Shown: positions 1 through 9,841, counted from the first letter of the stretch. The stretch is 64,000 nt of DNA from an uncultured Porphyromonadaceae bacterium (GCA_947175605.1 CAMWNH010000005.1:1-64000); one strand, 5' to 3'. Notes: generated from the sequence alone by a model not told the origin. Numbers and translations: made by a program.

Positions 1-238
1 GGGTTACACGGGTTTGGAGGTGTGGAGGATGCGGCGGGAGAGCCAGGTGCGCACGGGGATGTCGTAGAGTTTCATGGAGGCGTAGGCCAGGGCGATGGCT
101 ATGACGAAGTAGCAGCCGCCCATGAAGATGTGGGTGGACAAGGGGGCGTCGGCATGGGTTGCGGCCCAGGACATCTGCATGTATATGAGGGGATAGTGCG
201 TAATGTAGAGGGGATGTGATATTTGGCCCAGGAAGTTT
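1..238 (-). pseudogene. C-terminal remnant of an acyltransferase-3 (OafA/YrhL-like) membrane protein
   Basis: Reverse-strand reading NPEKANFLGQISHPLYITHYPLIYMQMSW...FVIAIALAYASMKLYDIPVRTWLSRRILHTSKPV* resembles the acyltransferase-3 C-terminus; an in-frame TAA lies directly upstream of NPEKANF, so the N-terminal part is absent. Confidence 0.6.
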
Positions 239-259
239 GCTTTTTCGGGATTTTATCGC

Positions 260-267
260 TATTTTTG
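260..267 (+). promoter_or_regulatory. Bacteroidetes -7 box TATTTTTG upstream of rseC-rnf operon
   Basis: TAtttTTG match to the TAnnTTTG consensus about 60 nt upstream of the rseC start. Confidence 0.5.
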
Positions 268-329
268 CAGTGAAAAATCAACCGATATCCTTCTTCGCTT
301 TTACACCTGTTTTTACTGTATCCAAGTTT

Positions 330-788
330 ATGAGTTCAGCCTTGCAGCATGAAGCCCTCGTCATAGAGTGTCTACCGGGGGGTGAAGTGCTTGTGCGTAT
401 GGAACCCTCGCAATCCGAGAGCTGCTCGGGCTGCGCGCTTGCGGACAGTTGCGGTCCCCGCCGCCATAAAAGCGGGGAGAGCATAGAGCTTCGCGCGACA
501 AGGGAATACTCCAGCACGGATGCGGAGCTGAAACCCGGAGAGCGCGTGCTTGTGAGCCCCTCAGCAGGGAGCACTTCGCGAGCTGCTACCTTGCTTCTCA
601 CACTGCCGCTTGGCGGTCTTGTGGGTTGTGCGGTCATAGCCTCCGCCTTGGGGGCCTCGGAGGGCTTTTCGGCCCTATGGGGTTTCGCCGGCGCGGCGGC
701 AGGTTTCGTTCCGGCACTGCTATGCCGAGGCGATAGAGGAAAGCTACGCTGGAGGATTGTCGGAAGGCTCGGACAAACAAACGATTAA
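330..788 (+). CDS. rseC: SoxR-reducing system protein RseC family
   Basis: MSSALQHEALVIECLPGGEVLVRMEPSQSESCSGCALADSCG; Cys motif, two TM segments, first gene of rnf cluster. Confidence 0.85.
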   Translation: MSSALQHEALVIECLPGGEVLVRMEPSQSESCSGCALADSCGPRRHKSGESIELRATREYSSTDAELKPGERVLVSPSAGSTSRAATLLLTLPLGGLVGCAVIASALGASEGFSALWGFAGAAAGFVPALLCRGDRGKLRWRIVGRLGQTND

Positions 789-796
789 ATTCAGAT

Positions 797-1636
797 ATGA
801 CAATATTTCTGGCAAGCATAGCAATTCTTGGCCTTACGGGACTGGCGGGAGCGTTGCTGCTCTACGCTACCTCGAAGCGATTCGCCGTGGAGACCGACCC
901 GCGCGAGGAGGCAGTGCGCGATGCGCTTCCGGGCGCCAACTGCGGCGCCTGCGGCCTGAAGGGTTGCGCGGACTTTGCGCGCGAATGCGTGGTGCGCGGC
1001 CGTCTCGACGGCCTCACATGTCCGGGCGCGGGCGCGGAGGGCATGGCGCGCATAGCGTCAATCCTTGGTGTGAAGGCCGAAAGCAGGGAGCGCCCTGTGG
1101 CTGTGCTGCGCTGCAACGGCAGCTGCGAGGCACGGCCGCGGCCTTACGCCTACGACGGCGCGCGCAGCTGCTCGATAATGAACGCCGTGGGCGTTGGCAC
1201 GTCGGGCTGCGCCTTCGGATGTCTCGGCTGCGGCGACTGCGTGGAGGTGTGCCGCTTCGATGCGCTGAAAATGAATCCGGAGACCGGACTGCCGGAAGTG
1301 GACGAGACCAAGTGCACGGCCTGCGGGATGTGCGTGGCCGAGTGTCCGCGCCGGCTCTTCGAACTGCGTCCCCGCGGGCGTCGCGACCGCCGTGTGTGGG
1401 TGGCATGCTCGAGCCGCGACAAGGGCGCCGTAGCCCGCAAAGTGTGTGCCGCGGCCTGCATAGGCTGCGGCAAGTGCTTCAAGGCCTGTCCTTTCGAGGC
1501 TATTACGATAAGCGATAATCTGGCATACATCAATCCGGACGCCTGCCGGGCGTGCGGCAAGTGTGTGGGGGTATGCCCCACGGGCGCAATACATGCCACT
1601 TTCACTCCCGTAGCTCCCAAACAAGATGAGAACTAA
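797..1636 (+). CDS. rnfB: Electron transport complex subunit RnfB (ferredoxin-type Fe-S)
   Basis: NCGACGLKGCADFA cluster plus repeated CxxCxxCxxxC motifs. Confidence 0.95.
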   Translation: MTIFLASIAILGLTGLAGALLLYATSKRFAVETDPREEAVRDALPGANCGACGLKGCADFARECVVRGRLDGLTCPGAGAEGMARIASILGVKAESRERPVAVLRCNGSCEARPRPYAYDGARSCSIMNAVGVGTSGCAFGCLGCGDCVEVCRFDALKMNPETGLPEVDETKCTACGMCVAECPRRLFELRPRGRRDRRVWVACSSRDKGAVARKVCAAACIGCGKCFKACPFEAITISDNLAYINPDACRACGKCVGVCPTGAIHATFTPVAPKQDEN

Positions 1637-2960
1637 GACATTCCGCATAGGAGGGATTCATCCTCCGGAACACAAGGACGCCTCGACGGCCATCGAATGG
1701 CTCGAGCTGCCGCGACAGGTGATCCTGCCATTGAGCCAGCACATCGGCGCGCCGGCGCGGGCCAGCGTGGAAAAGGGGCAGCACGTGGAGCGTCTGCAGC
1801 AGGTGGGCGAATGCCCGAGCTTCGTTTCCGCCGGGATACACACACCGATTTCCGGTACGGTCAAAGCTATAGAAAATCTGCCCATGGCCGGCGGAATGCC
1901 GCAGCAATGCATAGTGATCGTGGCCTCTGAGGAGGATCACGCCGCAGACACTGCCGCCTACGAGAATTATCGCCGGCAACTCGAAGAGGGCACGGGGCCT
2001 GACATCGCCACCGCCATGGCCGAGAGCGCCGAGAACATACGCGCGGCCATCCGCGATGCAGGCATCGTGGGTCTGGGAGGCGCGGCCTTCCCCTCGCATG
2101 TGAAGTACACGCTCAAGGCCGATCAACGGCCTGAAGTGCTGATTATAAATGCCTGTGAGTGCGAGCCCTATCTTCGCTGCGACGATGCGCTGATGCAGGC
2201 CTTCGCCAGCCACATCATCGGCGGCATCGAGCTGCTGATGAAGGCTATCGGCGCTCCGCGGGCCGTAATCGGTATTGAAGAAAACAAGCCGGAGTCCATT
2301 GCGGCACTCGCGGCACGGATACCCGCCGGCAGCCGCATAGAGATTCAGGTGCTGAAAACGAAATATCCCCAGGGAGGAGAGAAACAGCTCATCGAAGCGA
2401 TAACGGGACGTCGCGTGGCGTCGGGAGCGCTACCCATCAGCGTGGGAGCGGTCGTGGCCAATGTGGCCACGGCCTTTGCCGTGCGGGAGGCCTGCGTGGA
2501 CGGCACTCCGCTTACGCATAGGGTGGTGAGCGTGACGGGCGAAGGTATTCCGGCGGAGATGCGTCGCAACTACATGGTGGCCATCGGGACTCCTTTAGGC
2601 GAGCTTCCGGGCGTGCCGGCCGACGGCGCCAAGGTGATTGTGGGCGGTCCGATGATGGGTCGCACGGCCGTGGACCTTCGCGGCCCGGTGACCAAGGGCT
2701 GTTCCGGCCTCACCATACTGCCCCCGCAGACACGTCCTGCGCCGGGTCCGTGCATACGCTGCGCCGCATGCGTATCGGCCTGTCCCATGGGCCTTGAGCC
2801 TTATCTGCTAAGCCGCTACGGCATGCTGCGCATGTGGGACGAAGCCCGCGCGCTCGACGTGGCCGACTGTCTCGAATGCGGTGCATGCTCCTACTCGTGT
2901 CCTTCGGGGCGTCCCCTTCTCGATTACATCCGACTTGCAAAACAACGTTCGCGCAAATGA
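1626..2960 (+). CDS. rnfC: Electron transport complex subunit RnfC
   Basis: GLGGAAFPSHVK, CIRCAACVSACP and CLECGACSYSCPSGRPLLDYIR motifs. Confidence 0.95.
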   Translation: MRTKTFRIGGIHPPEHKDASTAIEWLELPRQVILPLSQHIGAPARASVEKGQHVERLQQVGECPSFVSAGIHTPISGTVKAIENLPMAGGMPQQCIVIVASEEDHAADTAAYENYRRQLEEGTGPDIATAMAESAENIRAAIRDAGIVGLGGAAFPSHVKYTLKADQRPEVLIINACECEPYLRCDDALMQAFASHIIGGIELLMKAIGAPRAVIGIEENKPESIAALAARIPAGSRIEIQVLKTKYPQGGEKQLIEAITGRRVASGALPISVGAVVANVATAFAVREACVDGTPLTHRVVSVTGEGIPAEMRRNYMVAIGTPLGELPGVPADGAKVIVGGPMMGRTAVDLRGPVTKGCSGLTILPPQTRPAPGPCIRCAACVSACPMGLEPYLLSRYGMLRMWDEARALDVADCLECGACSYSCPSGRPLLDYIRLAKQRSRK

Positions 2961-3886
2961 TACTATCGCCATCGCCTCATCTGCACACCTCGCGCACCGT
3001 ACGCGGCACCATGCTGCGTGTGTGCGCGGCACTGCTGCCTGCCTGGGCCACGGGCCTGTGGGTCTTCGGGCTGCCGGTGCTATGGCTCACGCTTGTGTGC
3101 ATCCTCAGCTGCATGCTCACGGAGTGGGCCATCACCCGTCTGATGCTTCGCCGCTCATGCACGCTCGGCGACTGCTCGTCGCTTCTGACGGGTCTGCTTC
3201 TTGCCATGAACCTGCCCCCCACCCTTCCGCTATGGATGGCCGTGGCCGGCTCGGTAGTGGCCGTGGGCATAGCCAAGATGTGCTTCGGCGGCCTGGGCTG
3301 CAATATCTTCAACCCCGCGCTTGCGGGGCGTGTATTCCTGCTGATATCCTTTCCGGCGGCCATGACGGAATGGCTGCTTCCGGACGGCACGACCGGCGCT
3401 ACAATCCTCGGACAGCTGAAAGCCAACATGATAGCTCCTGCGGATGCACCTCTGACGGGTCTTTTCTTCGGCGATATGGCAGGCTCGGCAGGCGAAATAG
3501 GCTCGGCCGCACTGATTTTGGGCGGCATTTACCTGTTATGCACACGCATAATCCATTGGGAGATTCCCTGTGCCATTCTTGTTGCCGTGGCGCTTATGGA
3601 CCTCTGTCTGGGCTTCCCGCCACTTGTGGATATCTTCAGCGGCGGACTGCTCTTAGGCGCAATATTCATGGCCACGGACTACACGACCTCGCCCATGACC
3701 TCGCGCGGCATGCTGCTCTACGGCGCGGCCATTGGCATCATCACGGTGTGCATCCGCCGCTGGGGCGCGTATCCCGAGGGAATGTCCTTCGCCATACTGC
3801 TGATGAACGGCTTCACGCCTCTGATAAACACCTACATGCGCCCGAAACGCTTCTCGCCCAAGCCTGCGGAGGGGGCAGCGAAATGA
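2957..3886 (+). CDS. rnfD: Electron transport complex subunit RnfD
   Basis: Polytopic NqrB/RnfD family with GGLGCNIFNPALAGRVFLL and MATDYTTSPMT; starts ATG at 2957 overlapping rnfC. Confidence 0.93.
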   Translation: MILSPSPHLHTSRTVRGTMLRVCAALLPAWATGLWVFGLPVLWLTLVCILSCMLTEWAITRLMLRRSCTLGDCSSLLTGLLLAMNLPPTLPLWMAVAGSVVAVGIAKMCFGGLGCNIFNPALAGRVFLLISFPAAMTEWLLPDGTTGATILGQLKANMIAPADAPLTGLFFGDMAGSAGEIGSAALILGGIYLLCTRIIHWEIPCAILVAVALMDLCLGFPPLVDIFSGGLLLGAIFMATDYTTSPMTSRGMLLYGAAIGIITVCIRRWGAYPEGMSFAILLMNGFTPLINTYMRPKRFSPKPAEGAAK

Positions 3887-4506
3887 AAAGTACACTACGC
3901 AACATGACGCTCTCGCTGGGCGTGCTGGTGCTTGCCTCCGGTGCTTTGCTGGCGGGAGTGAAACTGCTCACGGAAAAGCCTATCGCGGAGGCTTCGGAGC
4001 GTGCGCGCCTCGAGGCCTTCTCGGAAGTACTCGGAAGCTTCGACAACAATCCGGCAGACGGAGCTGTGAGGCTCGAGGACGGTACAATCGTGTATCCGGC
4101 CACACTGGGCGGCGAGCCGGCCGGAGGGGCCGTGGAGATTACGGCTCCGCAAGGTTTCGGGGGCCCCTTCTCTCTGATCGTGGGCTTCGACGCCAAATGT
4201 GCCGTAACGGGCTATAAGGTTCTGAGCCATGCAGAGACTCCGGGACTCGGAGCCAAGATGGATGTATGGTTCTCGGATGCCGAGCGCCCCACGCGCAGCA
4301 TCATAGGGCGTTATCCCGGCGAGGCTGACGGCCGCAGCGGCGCCTCGCAGCAGGCTTCGACTCCGAAGCACGGAGGCCTGGCCGTGAGCAAGGACGGCGG
4401 GGAGATTGATGCGATAACCGGTGCTACAATCACATCGCGTGCGTTTCTGCACGCCGTGAACGCGGCGGCTGACGCATACCGTAAAGTTCTGGAGGACAAG
4501 CAATGA
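3883..4506 (+). CDS. rnfG: Electron transport complex subunit RnfG (FMN-binding)
   Basis: FMN-binding motif DAITGATITSRAF; starts ATG at 3883 overlapping rnfD. Confidence 0.93.
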   Translation: MKSTLRNMTLSLGVLVLASGALLAGVKLLTEKPIAEASERARLEAFSEVLGSFDNNPADGAVRLEDGTIVYPATLGGEPAGGAVEITAPQGFGGPFSLIVGFDAKCAVTGYKVLSHAETPGLGAKMDVWFSDAERPTRSIIGRYPGEADGRSGASQQASTPKHGGLAVSKDGGEIDAITGATITSRAFLHAVNAAADAYRKVLEDKQ

Positions 4507-5093
4507 AAGCACTGACAGTATTTCTCGACGGCCTCGTGCGCCGCAATCCGACCTTCGTCCTGATTCTGGGCATGTGTCCCACGCTGGGCACGACATCCTC
4601 AGCCCTCACAGGCTTCTCGATGGGTGTAGCCACGCTATTCGTGCTGGCACTTTCGAACATGGCCATCTCCTCGCTGAAGAATTTCGTTCCGGAGAAGGTG
4701 CGCATCCCCGCGTTCATCGTGGTCATCGCCTCCTTCGTGACAGTGCTTCAGATGCTTATGCAGGCCTATCTTCCGGCACTTTATACCACGCTGGGCATTT
4801 TCATCCCGCTAATTGTGGTAAACTGCATCCTGCTGGGACGCGCCGAGGCCTTCGCATCAAAGAACAGCGTAGGCCTATCGCTGGCCGACGGACTGGGCGT
4901 GGGCCTGGGCTTTACGCTTGCACTCTCGCTGCTGGGCAGTGTGCGTGAGTTTTTGGGATCGGGCAGTGTTTTCGGCCTTCAGATATATCCCGAGGAGTAC
5001 GGCGCGCTTCTGTTTGTGCTCGCGCCCGGAGCCTTCATCGTCCTCGGACTGCTCATCGCCCTGTTCAACCGCCTAATTGTCAAACCTGAATAA
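4503..5093 (+). CDS. rnfE: Electron transport complex subunit RnfE/RsxE
   Basis: Polytopic RnfE/NqrD family; overlaps rnfG. Confidence 0.93.
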   Translation: MKALTVFLDGLVRRNPTFVLILGMCPTLGTTSSALTGFSMGVATLFVLALSNMAISSLKNFVPEKVRIPAFIVVIASFVTVLQMLMQAYLPALYTTLGIFIPLIVVNCILLGRAEAFASKNSVGLSLADGLGVGLGFTLALSLLGSVREFLGSGSVFGLQIYPEEYGALLFVLAPGAFIVLGLLIALFNRLIVKPE

Positions 5094-5096
5094 GCC

Positions 5097-5672
5097 ATGC
5101 TTGAGTACCTAAGTATAATCTTCACCGCCATTCTGGTAAACAACATCGTCTTCGCGCAGTTTCTGGGCATATGCCCTTTCATCGGCGTGTCGAAGAACCT
5201 CGAGAGCGCCTATGGCATGGGGGCTGCCGTGGCCTTCGTAATGGCCATAGCCACAGCCGTGACGTGGCTGCTGCAGACCTATGTGCTGGTGCCATTAGGC
5301 GTGGAATATATTCAGACGATAGCCTTCATACTTGTCATAGCCATCCTTGTGCAGATGCTCGAAATCATCATGAAGAAGAGTGCTCCCGGGCTTTATGCCT
5401 CTCTGGGCGTATATCTGCCGCTGATCACCACGAACTGCGCCGTGCTGGGCGTGGCGATAATGGTGACGCAGAAGGCCATGAGCTTCCCGCAGGCCATCGT
5501 GTATGCCGTGGCTACGGCCGGGGGCTTTGCCCTTGCGCTGACGATATTCGCGGGCATACGCACGCAACTCGAACTCACGGAAGGAATGCCGCGCTCGATG
5601 CGGGGAGTGCCCATTGCGCTGATCGTAGCGGGCTTTCTGGCCATGGCCTTCATGGGCTTCGCCGGATTTTGA
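5097..5672 (+). CDS. rnfA: Electron transport complex subunit RnfA/RsxA
   Basis: NNIVFAQFLGICPFIGVSKNLESAYGMGAAV typical RnfA. Confidence 0.95.
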   Translation: MLEYLSIIFTAILVNNIVFAQFLGICPFIGVSKNLESAYGMGAAVAFVMAIATAVTWLLQTYVLVPLGVEYIQTIAFILVIAILVQMLEIIMKKSAPGLYASLGVYLPLITTNCAVLGVAIMVTQKAMSFPQAIVYAVATAGGFALALTIFAGIRTQLELTEGMPRSMRGVPIALIVAGFLAMAFMGFAGF

Positions 5673-5796
5673 GGAAATTTCAGGGGGTGATGCAATAAAT
5701 CCGCAGGTACGGCGTTTCTTAGATGTAGCTCCCGCAGGGGCTGCAGAGATAATTCCATTCATCACACAACCATCACAAATCCCCCGTAGCTTGCCT

Positions 5797-5994
5797 ATGG
5801 AAGAATGTTTTACCCCTCAACTCAAGGTCTATCGCTCGCTTGAATGTCCGCCTGTCGCGACGGCATCGACAGAAGGAGAGTCGGCCCCGGGTCCTAAAGA
5901 AAGCACGCTTGCGGCACTCCGCAGTTTTGCCCGCGCATATTGCGCCGTGAAACTCGCTTCGATGCCGGATGCACCCGGAATGGTACTCAACTGA
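5797..5994 (+). CDS. Small conserved-looking protein (FARAYCAVKL..PGMVLN C-terminus)
   Basis: 65-aa ORF between rnfA and a hairpin terminator at 6024-6070; C-terminus resembles short Bacteroidales proteins ending ..RQFARAY...VLN (from memory). Confidence 0.45.
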   Translation: MEECFTPQLKVYRSLECPPVATASTEGESAPGPKESTLAALRSFARAYCAVKLASMPDAPGMVLN

Positions 5995-6023
5995 ATCACC
6001 GGACGATAAGACACAACAACAAG

Positions 6024-6070
6024 GACAGAGGCTGTGATCCGCAATCAGGAGCACAGCCTCTGTTATTTCT
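6024..6070. terminator. Bidirectional intrinsic terminator
   Basis: ACAGAGGCTGTG...CACAGCCTCTGTTATTTCT stem-loop between convergent genes. Confidence 0.65.
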
Positions 6071-6087
6071 ATATGTCTCGGGCAGGG

Positions 6088-6531
6088 TCAGCGATCGTAG
6101 CGCAGGAAATTGCCCTGCGCGTCGAAGCGGGCTTCGATGCCGTTGGAGAGTGTGGCTTCATATCCGCCACGCGACTTCTTCTCGAGGCCTACGATGGAGG
6201 CTCCCTTATGGTTTTTCTTCACATAATCGGCCATAGCCTTAGGGACGAAGACCGCGGGGACGCTCTTGTCGGCCGAGGTTTCTATTTCCTTCCAGTTGCC
6301 GCTGCGGTCGAATGAAATTTCCGTGCCGTCCGTGAGTACGACGTCGTATTCGCTGATACGTCCGAAATCCTTGTCGACCTTTACAACCGACACCTTGGCC
6401 TTGAAATTCTTACTGATAGTGGCCTTGGCAGCCTGAGGGAGCGGGGAATCGTCGTGATAGTACTTGTCGCCGGCCGATGCAATCGACACGGACATTATCA
6501 ATGCCACAAGGGCGAGGAGAGCTTTCTTCAT
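6088..6531 (-). CDS. Secreted PepSY-like domain protein
   Basis: Signal peptide MKKALLALVALIMSVSIASA; two PepSY-like repeats (EYDVVLTDGTEISFDRSGNWKEIE / GYEATLSNGIEARFDAQGNFLRYDR). Confidence 0.75.
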   Translation of the reverse strand: MKKALLALVALIMSVSIASAGDKYYHDDSPLPQAAKATISKNFKAKVSVVKVDKDFGRISEYDVVLTDGTEISFDRSGNWKEIETSADKSVPAVFVPKAMADYVKKNHKGASIVGLEKKSRGGYEATLSNGIEARFDAQGNFLRYDR

Positions 6532-6588
6532 AATTCGGGTTTGTATTAGATGTTTATATTTTATAAACATGCATGCGCCGAATACGGT

Positions 6589-7323
6589 TCACGACTGCGA
6601 GCCGGAATCCGGGGCTGCGGCGTTGGGGTCTGTCTGGCCGGCGTTGTGCTTGTGTGTGATGAGGCTGGTGATGTAGACAGTGAAGATAGGGAACATCATC
6701 ATGCCCAAAGCGGCAAGCACGACGGCCAGAATGCGGCCTTCCACGCTCACGGGCGAGATGTTGGAGCCAACGGTCGTGACGTCCATGGCCGCCCACCAGA
6801 GGGCATCGGAATAGGCCGTGACGCCCGGATTTACACCCTGCTCGAACATGAAGAACACGAGCGAGGCAAAGTAGACACTGGCCATGAGCGTGATCAGGTA
6901 TGTGGCGAAGAGGTCGGCGGCCCGGTTGCTGGTGATCCAGCCTACGACCATGGCGAGGGCATAGCCGCCGCGCACGAGCGGAATGTACTGCAACATGTAT
7001 GCGGCCTTAGGCGAGAAGAACTCGAAGCCCATGCGGTGTATGATCCACAAATACGGGATAGACACGAAGAAAAACAAGATGTGTGTGAGCAGGTAGCGCC
7101 ACTTGCGCTCTGACATGAAGAGCTCCACGAAAAAGTCAAGGAGGAAAACCACGCATATTATGACCTGCGTCTTAAGGAAGCGAGGCTGATCATAGTACTC
7201 GATTCCCTGACCGCGGAAGGAGTCGATGGAAATGCTTATGACAAGGAATACCGACAGCACCAGCACGCAGATGTGCAGGAAGTTGGATATCCACTTCTGT
7301 GTTTTCATCAGGGTCTTGTTCAT
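6589..7323 (-). CDS. Ion channel (Ion_trans_2-type potassium channel family) with atypical filter
   Basis: Multiple TM segments followed by pore helix ALWWAAMDVTTVGSNISPVSVEGRI. Confidence 0.75.
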   Translation of the reverse strand: MNKTLMKTQKWISNFLHICVLVLSVFLVISISIDSFRGQGIEYYDQPRFLKTQVIICVVFLLDFFVELFMSERKWRYLLTHILFFFVSIPYLWIIHRMGFEFFSPKAAYMLQYIPLVRGGYALAMVVGWITSNRAADLFATYLITLMASVYFASLVFFMFEQGVNPGVTAYSDALWWAAMDVTTVGSNISPVSVEGRILAVVLAALGMMMFPIFTVYITSLITHKHNAGQTDPNAAAPDSGSQS

Positions 7324-8453
7324 TCTTGCGACGAGTCCGTTTCGCCCTCGTCGACAGCAGGCTCACACTGCTTGCGAGGTGCGGGGTTAGAAATATATTT
7401 TTCGTAATATGCCATTATCAGGGCCGTGGCAGGCAGGGCTATGATCATGCCTATGATGCCCAGGAGCGAGCCCCAGATGCTCAGGGAGAGGAGAATCATG
7501 GCGGGATTGAGGCCCATCTCCTTGCCCATGATGTGAGGGGTGACAACATAATCACAGAGGCCCTGGGTGATGGCATATACCAGACAGCACTTGCCCATCA
7601 TGGGCCAGAACTCGGCGTAGCCGCCCAGGGAGTAGATGACGCATATGGCGGCTACGGGAATCAATGTGACATACTGGAAATAGGGAATCATATACAGTAT
7701 GCCCACAAGCAGCCCCATAGGGATTGCGAGCGGGAGCCCGACTATCGAAAATCCCGTGCAATACAACACGGCGGCAACAAGGGCCACGCATCCCTGACCG
7801 CGGAAGTAGCTGTTCATGCTCTGCTGCACATCGCGCACCACGTTCCAGCCGCGGGAACGGTACTTTTTAGGGAAGATGAGCTTGAATCCGCGCACGATCT
7901 GCTCGTAGTCGATGAGGACGAAGACGATATAGATTAGGGCCAGAAGCCATGAGAGGATGTGCAGGACAGTATCAAGCGATTCCTCGAGGATGCTCGAGCC
8001 CTGGCTTAGGAGGGCGGCGAGGTGGGTGCCGCTGACCATGTCGCGGAGGTTCTCGGCATCGAAGTAGCGCGTGACGAAATCGACCACAAACCTGTAGGCC
8101 GGAGGCAGCTCGCGTTCGCCTGACGAAAGCTGATGAATGATGCCGCCGAGCATATCTATTTCCTTGACTATTAATGGCAGAAAGAGATAGACAGCGAGGG
8201 CGATAACGGCCGTTACCTCAACGAGCGTAAGAATCACGCCGACCACGCGCTTGCCTGTGTGCACAAGATGCATGTTGCGGGACACGAGAGGCTCAAGGAT
8301 ATAGGCGATGAAGCAGGCTGCGACGAAGGGCAGGAGCACATCACTCAGATAACCGATAAGCCAGATCAGGGCCACGCCGCAGACGAGCGTTATTATAAGC
8401 TTCATGATGCGGTCGGTAGTCCAGTACTGGGAGGCAATGGCAGTTTTAGGCAT
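7320..8453 (-). CDS. AI-2E family transporter (PerM/YdiK-like)
   Basis: MKLIITLVCGVALIWLIGYLSDVLLPFVAACFIAYILEPLV...IVGLPLAIPMGLLVGILYMIPYFQ. Confidence 0.88.
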   Translation of the reverse strand: MPKTAIASQYWTTDRIMKLIITLVCGVALIWLIGYLSDVLLPFVAACFIAYILEPLVSRNMHLVHTGKRVVGVILTLVEVTAVIALAVYLFLPLIVKEIDMLGGIIHQLSSGERELPPAYRFVVDFVTRYFDAENLRDMVSGTHLAALLSQGSSILEESLDTVLHILSWLLALIYIVFVLIDYEQIVRGFKLIFPKKYRSRGWNVVRDVQQSMNSYFRGQGCVALVAAVLYCTGFSIVGLPLAIPMGLLVGILYMIPYFQYVTLIPVAAICVIYSLGGYAEFWPMMGKCCLVYAITQGLCDYVVTPHIMGKEMGLNPAMILLSLSIWGSLLGIIGMIIALPATALIMAYYEKYISNPAPRKQCEPAVDEGETDSSQE

Positions 8454-8520
8454 AGGACAAGTTGAAACGTTTAAATATAAACGGCAGGGCCGAGGTGAAG
8501 GTTCACGGTCGAGGGCTTTT

Positions 8521-9834
8521 TCATGCCAGCAGGTCGGCCACGACGAATGTGCTTCCGCCCACGAAGACAAAGGAGCCGGGGGCAGCTTGCTCCAGAGCGA
8601 TCCGGCATCCCTCTTTCACGGAGCCGGGGCCGGAGACAGCAATACCTTCCGGCAGACCGGCCTCGAGGGCGAGAGCGGCTGTGGATTCAGCGCTCCGCGC
8701 ACGCGGAATAGAGGGCTCAACGAAGATATAGCGCACGTTGGTCCGGGGCATTTGGCCCATGATGGCTGTGACATCCTTGTCATTCACGAATCCAACGACC
8801 ATGGTGAGCGGACGCGTGTATGCAATATCGCGCAAACGCGGGCCAAGCAGTCGCCAGCCGCCAATGTTGTGGCCCGTATCGCACACAAGGTCTATTCCTT
8901 CGGGAGCAGGCAGGCGCATCCAGCGGCCCATAAGCCCTGTGAGGGAGCAAACCTGCGCGAATCCCTGCCGCACGGCAGCATCATCGAGGGCGGGGAAGGA
9001 GCGCGCGAGAACTGTAAGGGAGGCGAGGATGGTTGCGGCATTCTCCGTCTGGCAATCGCCCGTGAGAGCTCCTTCCAGCGTGCCGAAGGGTGTGCCTGTA
9101 TAGACTATCCTGTCGCTTTCACGGTGCGCCTCGCGATATGGGCGCTGCTCGGAAGCGAACAGCAGGAAGGCTACATCTGCCTCCTCAGCCTTGCGCACGA
9201 ACACATCGTGCACTTCCGGAGTTCCGGGATTGCCCACGACCGCTGGGACGCCAGGTGCGAAAATGCCGGCTTTCTCTGCCGCGATTTCCGCCTCCGTATT
9301 GCCCAGTAGCACCGTATGGTCAAGGGATATATTGGTGACTATCGTCAGCAGCTTATCGGCAAGGATATTGGTGGAATCCAGACGTCCGCCAAGTCCCACC
9401 TCCACGACGGCCACGTCCACCTTCTCGCGTGCAAAATGCTCGAAAGCCATTACGGTGGTAAACTCGAAGAAACTTGGCGTAAGTTTTTCGGACAGAGGCA
9501 TCTCGCGGAAACGGCGCACAAAGTCCACCACGGCTTCCTCGGAAATGGGACGGCCATTCACGCGTATGCGTTCACGGAAGTCCACAAGATGCGGCGATGT
9601 GTAGAGTCCGACCTTATATCCTGCGCTCTGAAGCACGGCTGCGAGCGTGTGCGATACGGAGCCCTTGCCGTTGGTTCCACCCACATGAATGGCCGGGAAG
9701 GCCTTATGCGGGCTTCCGAAGGCATCGGAGAGGGCAAAGGTAGCACCGAGGCCGGGCTTGTAGGCCTCGGCCCCGGTGCGGGAAAACATCGCCAGCTGCC
9801 CGAACAGATATTCGAGTGTCTGACTATAGTTCAT
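8521..9834 (-). CDS. folC: Bifunctional folylpolyglutamate synthase/dihydrofolate synthase
   Basis: MNYSQTLEYLFGQL...HVGGTNGKGSVSHTLAAVLQSAGYKVGLYTSPHLVDFRERI. Confidence 0.95.
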   Translation of the reverse strand: MNYSQTLEYLFGQLAMFSRTGAEAYKPGLGATFALSDAFGSPHKAFPAIHVGGTNGKGSVSHTLAAVLQSAGYKVGLYTSPHLVDFRERIRVNGRPISEEAVVDFVRRFREMPLSEKLTPSFFEFTTVMAFEHFAREKVDVAVVEVGLGGRLDSTNILADKLLTIVTNISLDHTVLLGNTEAEIAAEKAGIFAPGVPAVVGNPGTPEVHDVFVRKAEEADVAFLLFASEQRPYREAHRESDRIVYTGTPFGTLEGALTGDCQTENAATILASLTVLARSFPALDDAAVRQGFAQVCSLTGLMGRWMRLPAPEGIDLVCDTGHNIGGWRLLGPRLRDIAYTRPLTMVVGFVNDKDVTAIMGQMPRTNVRYIFVEPSIPRARSAESTAALALEAGLPEGIAVSGPGSVKEGCRIALEQAAPGSFVFVGGSTFVVADLLA

Positions 9835-9841
9835 AATCGGA

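Noticed and set aside
2881-3882. N-terminal 334 residues of the 541-aa ORF ending at 4506
   Set aside because: Out-of-frame shadow of rnfD; the true rnfG starts at ATG 3883
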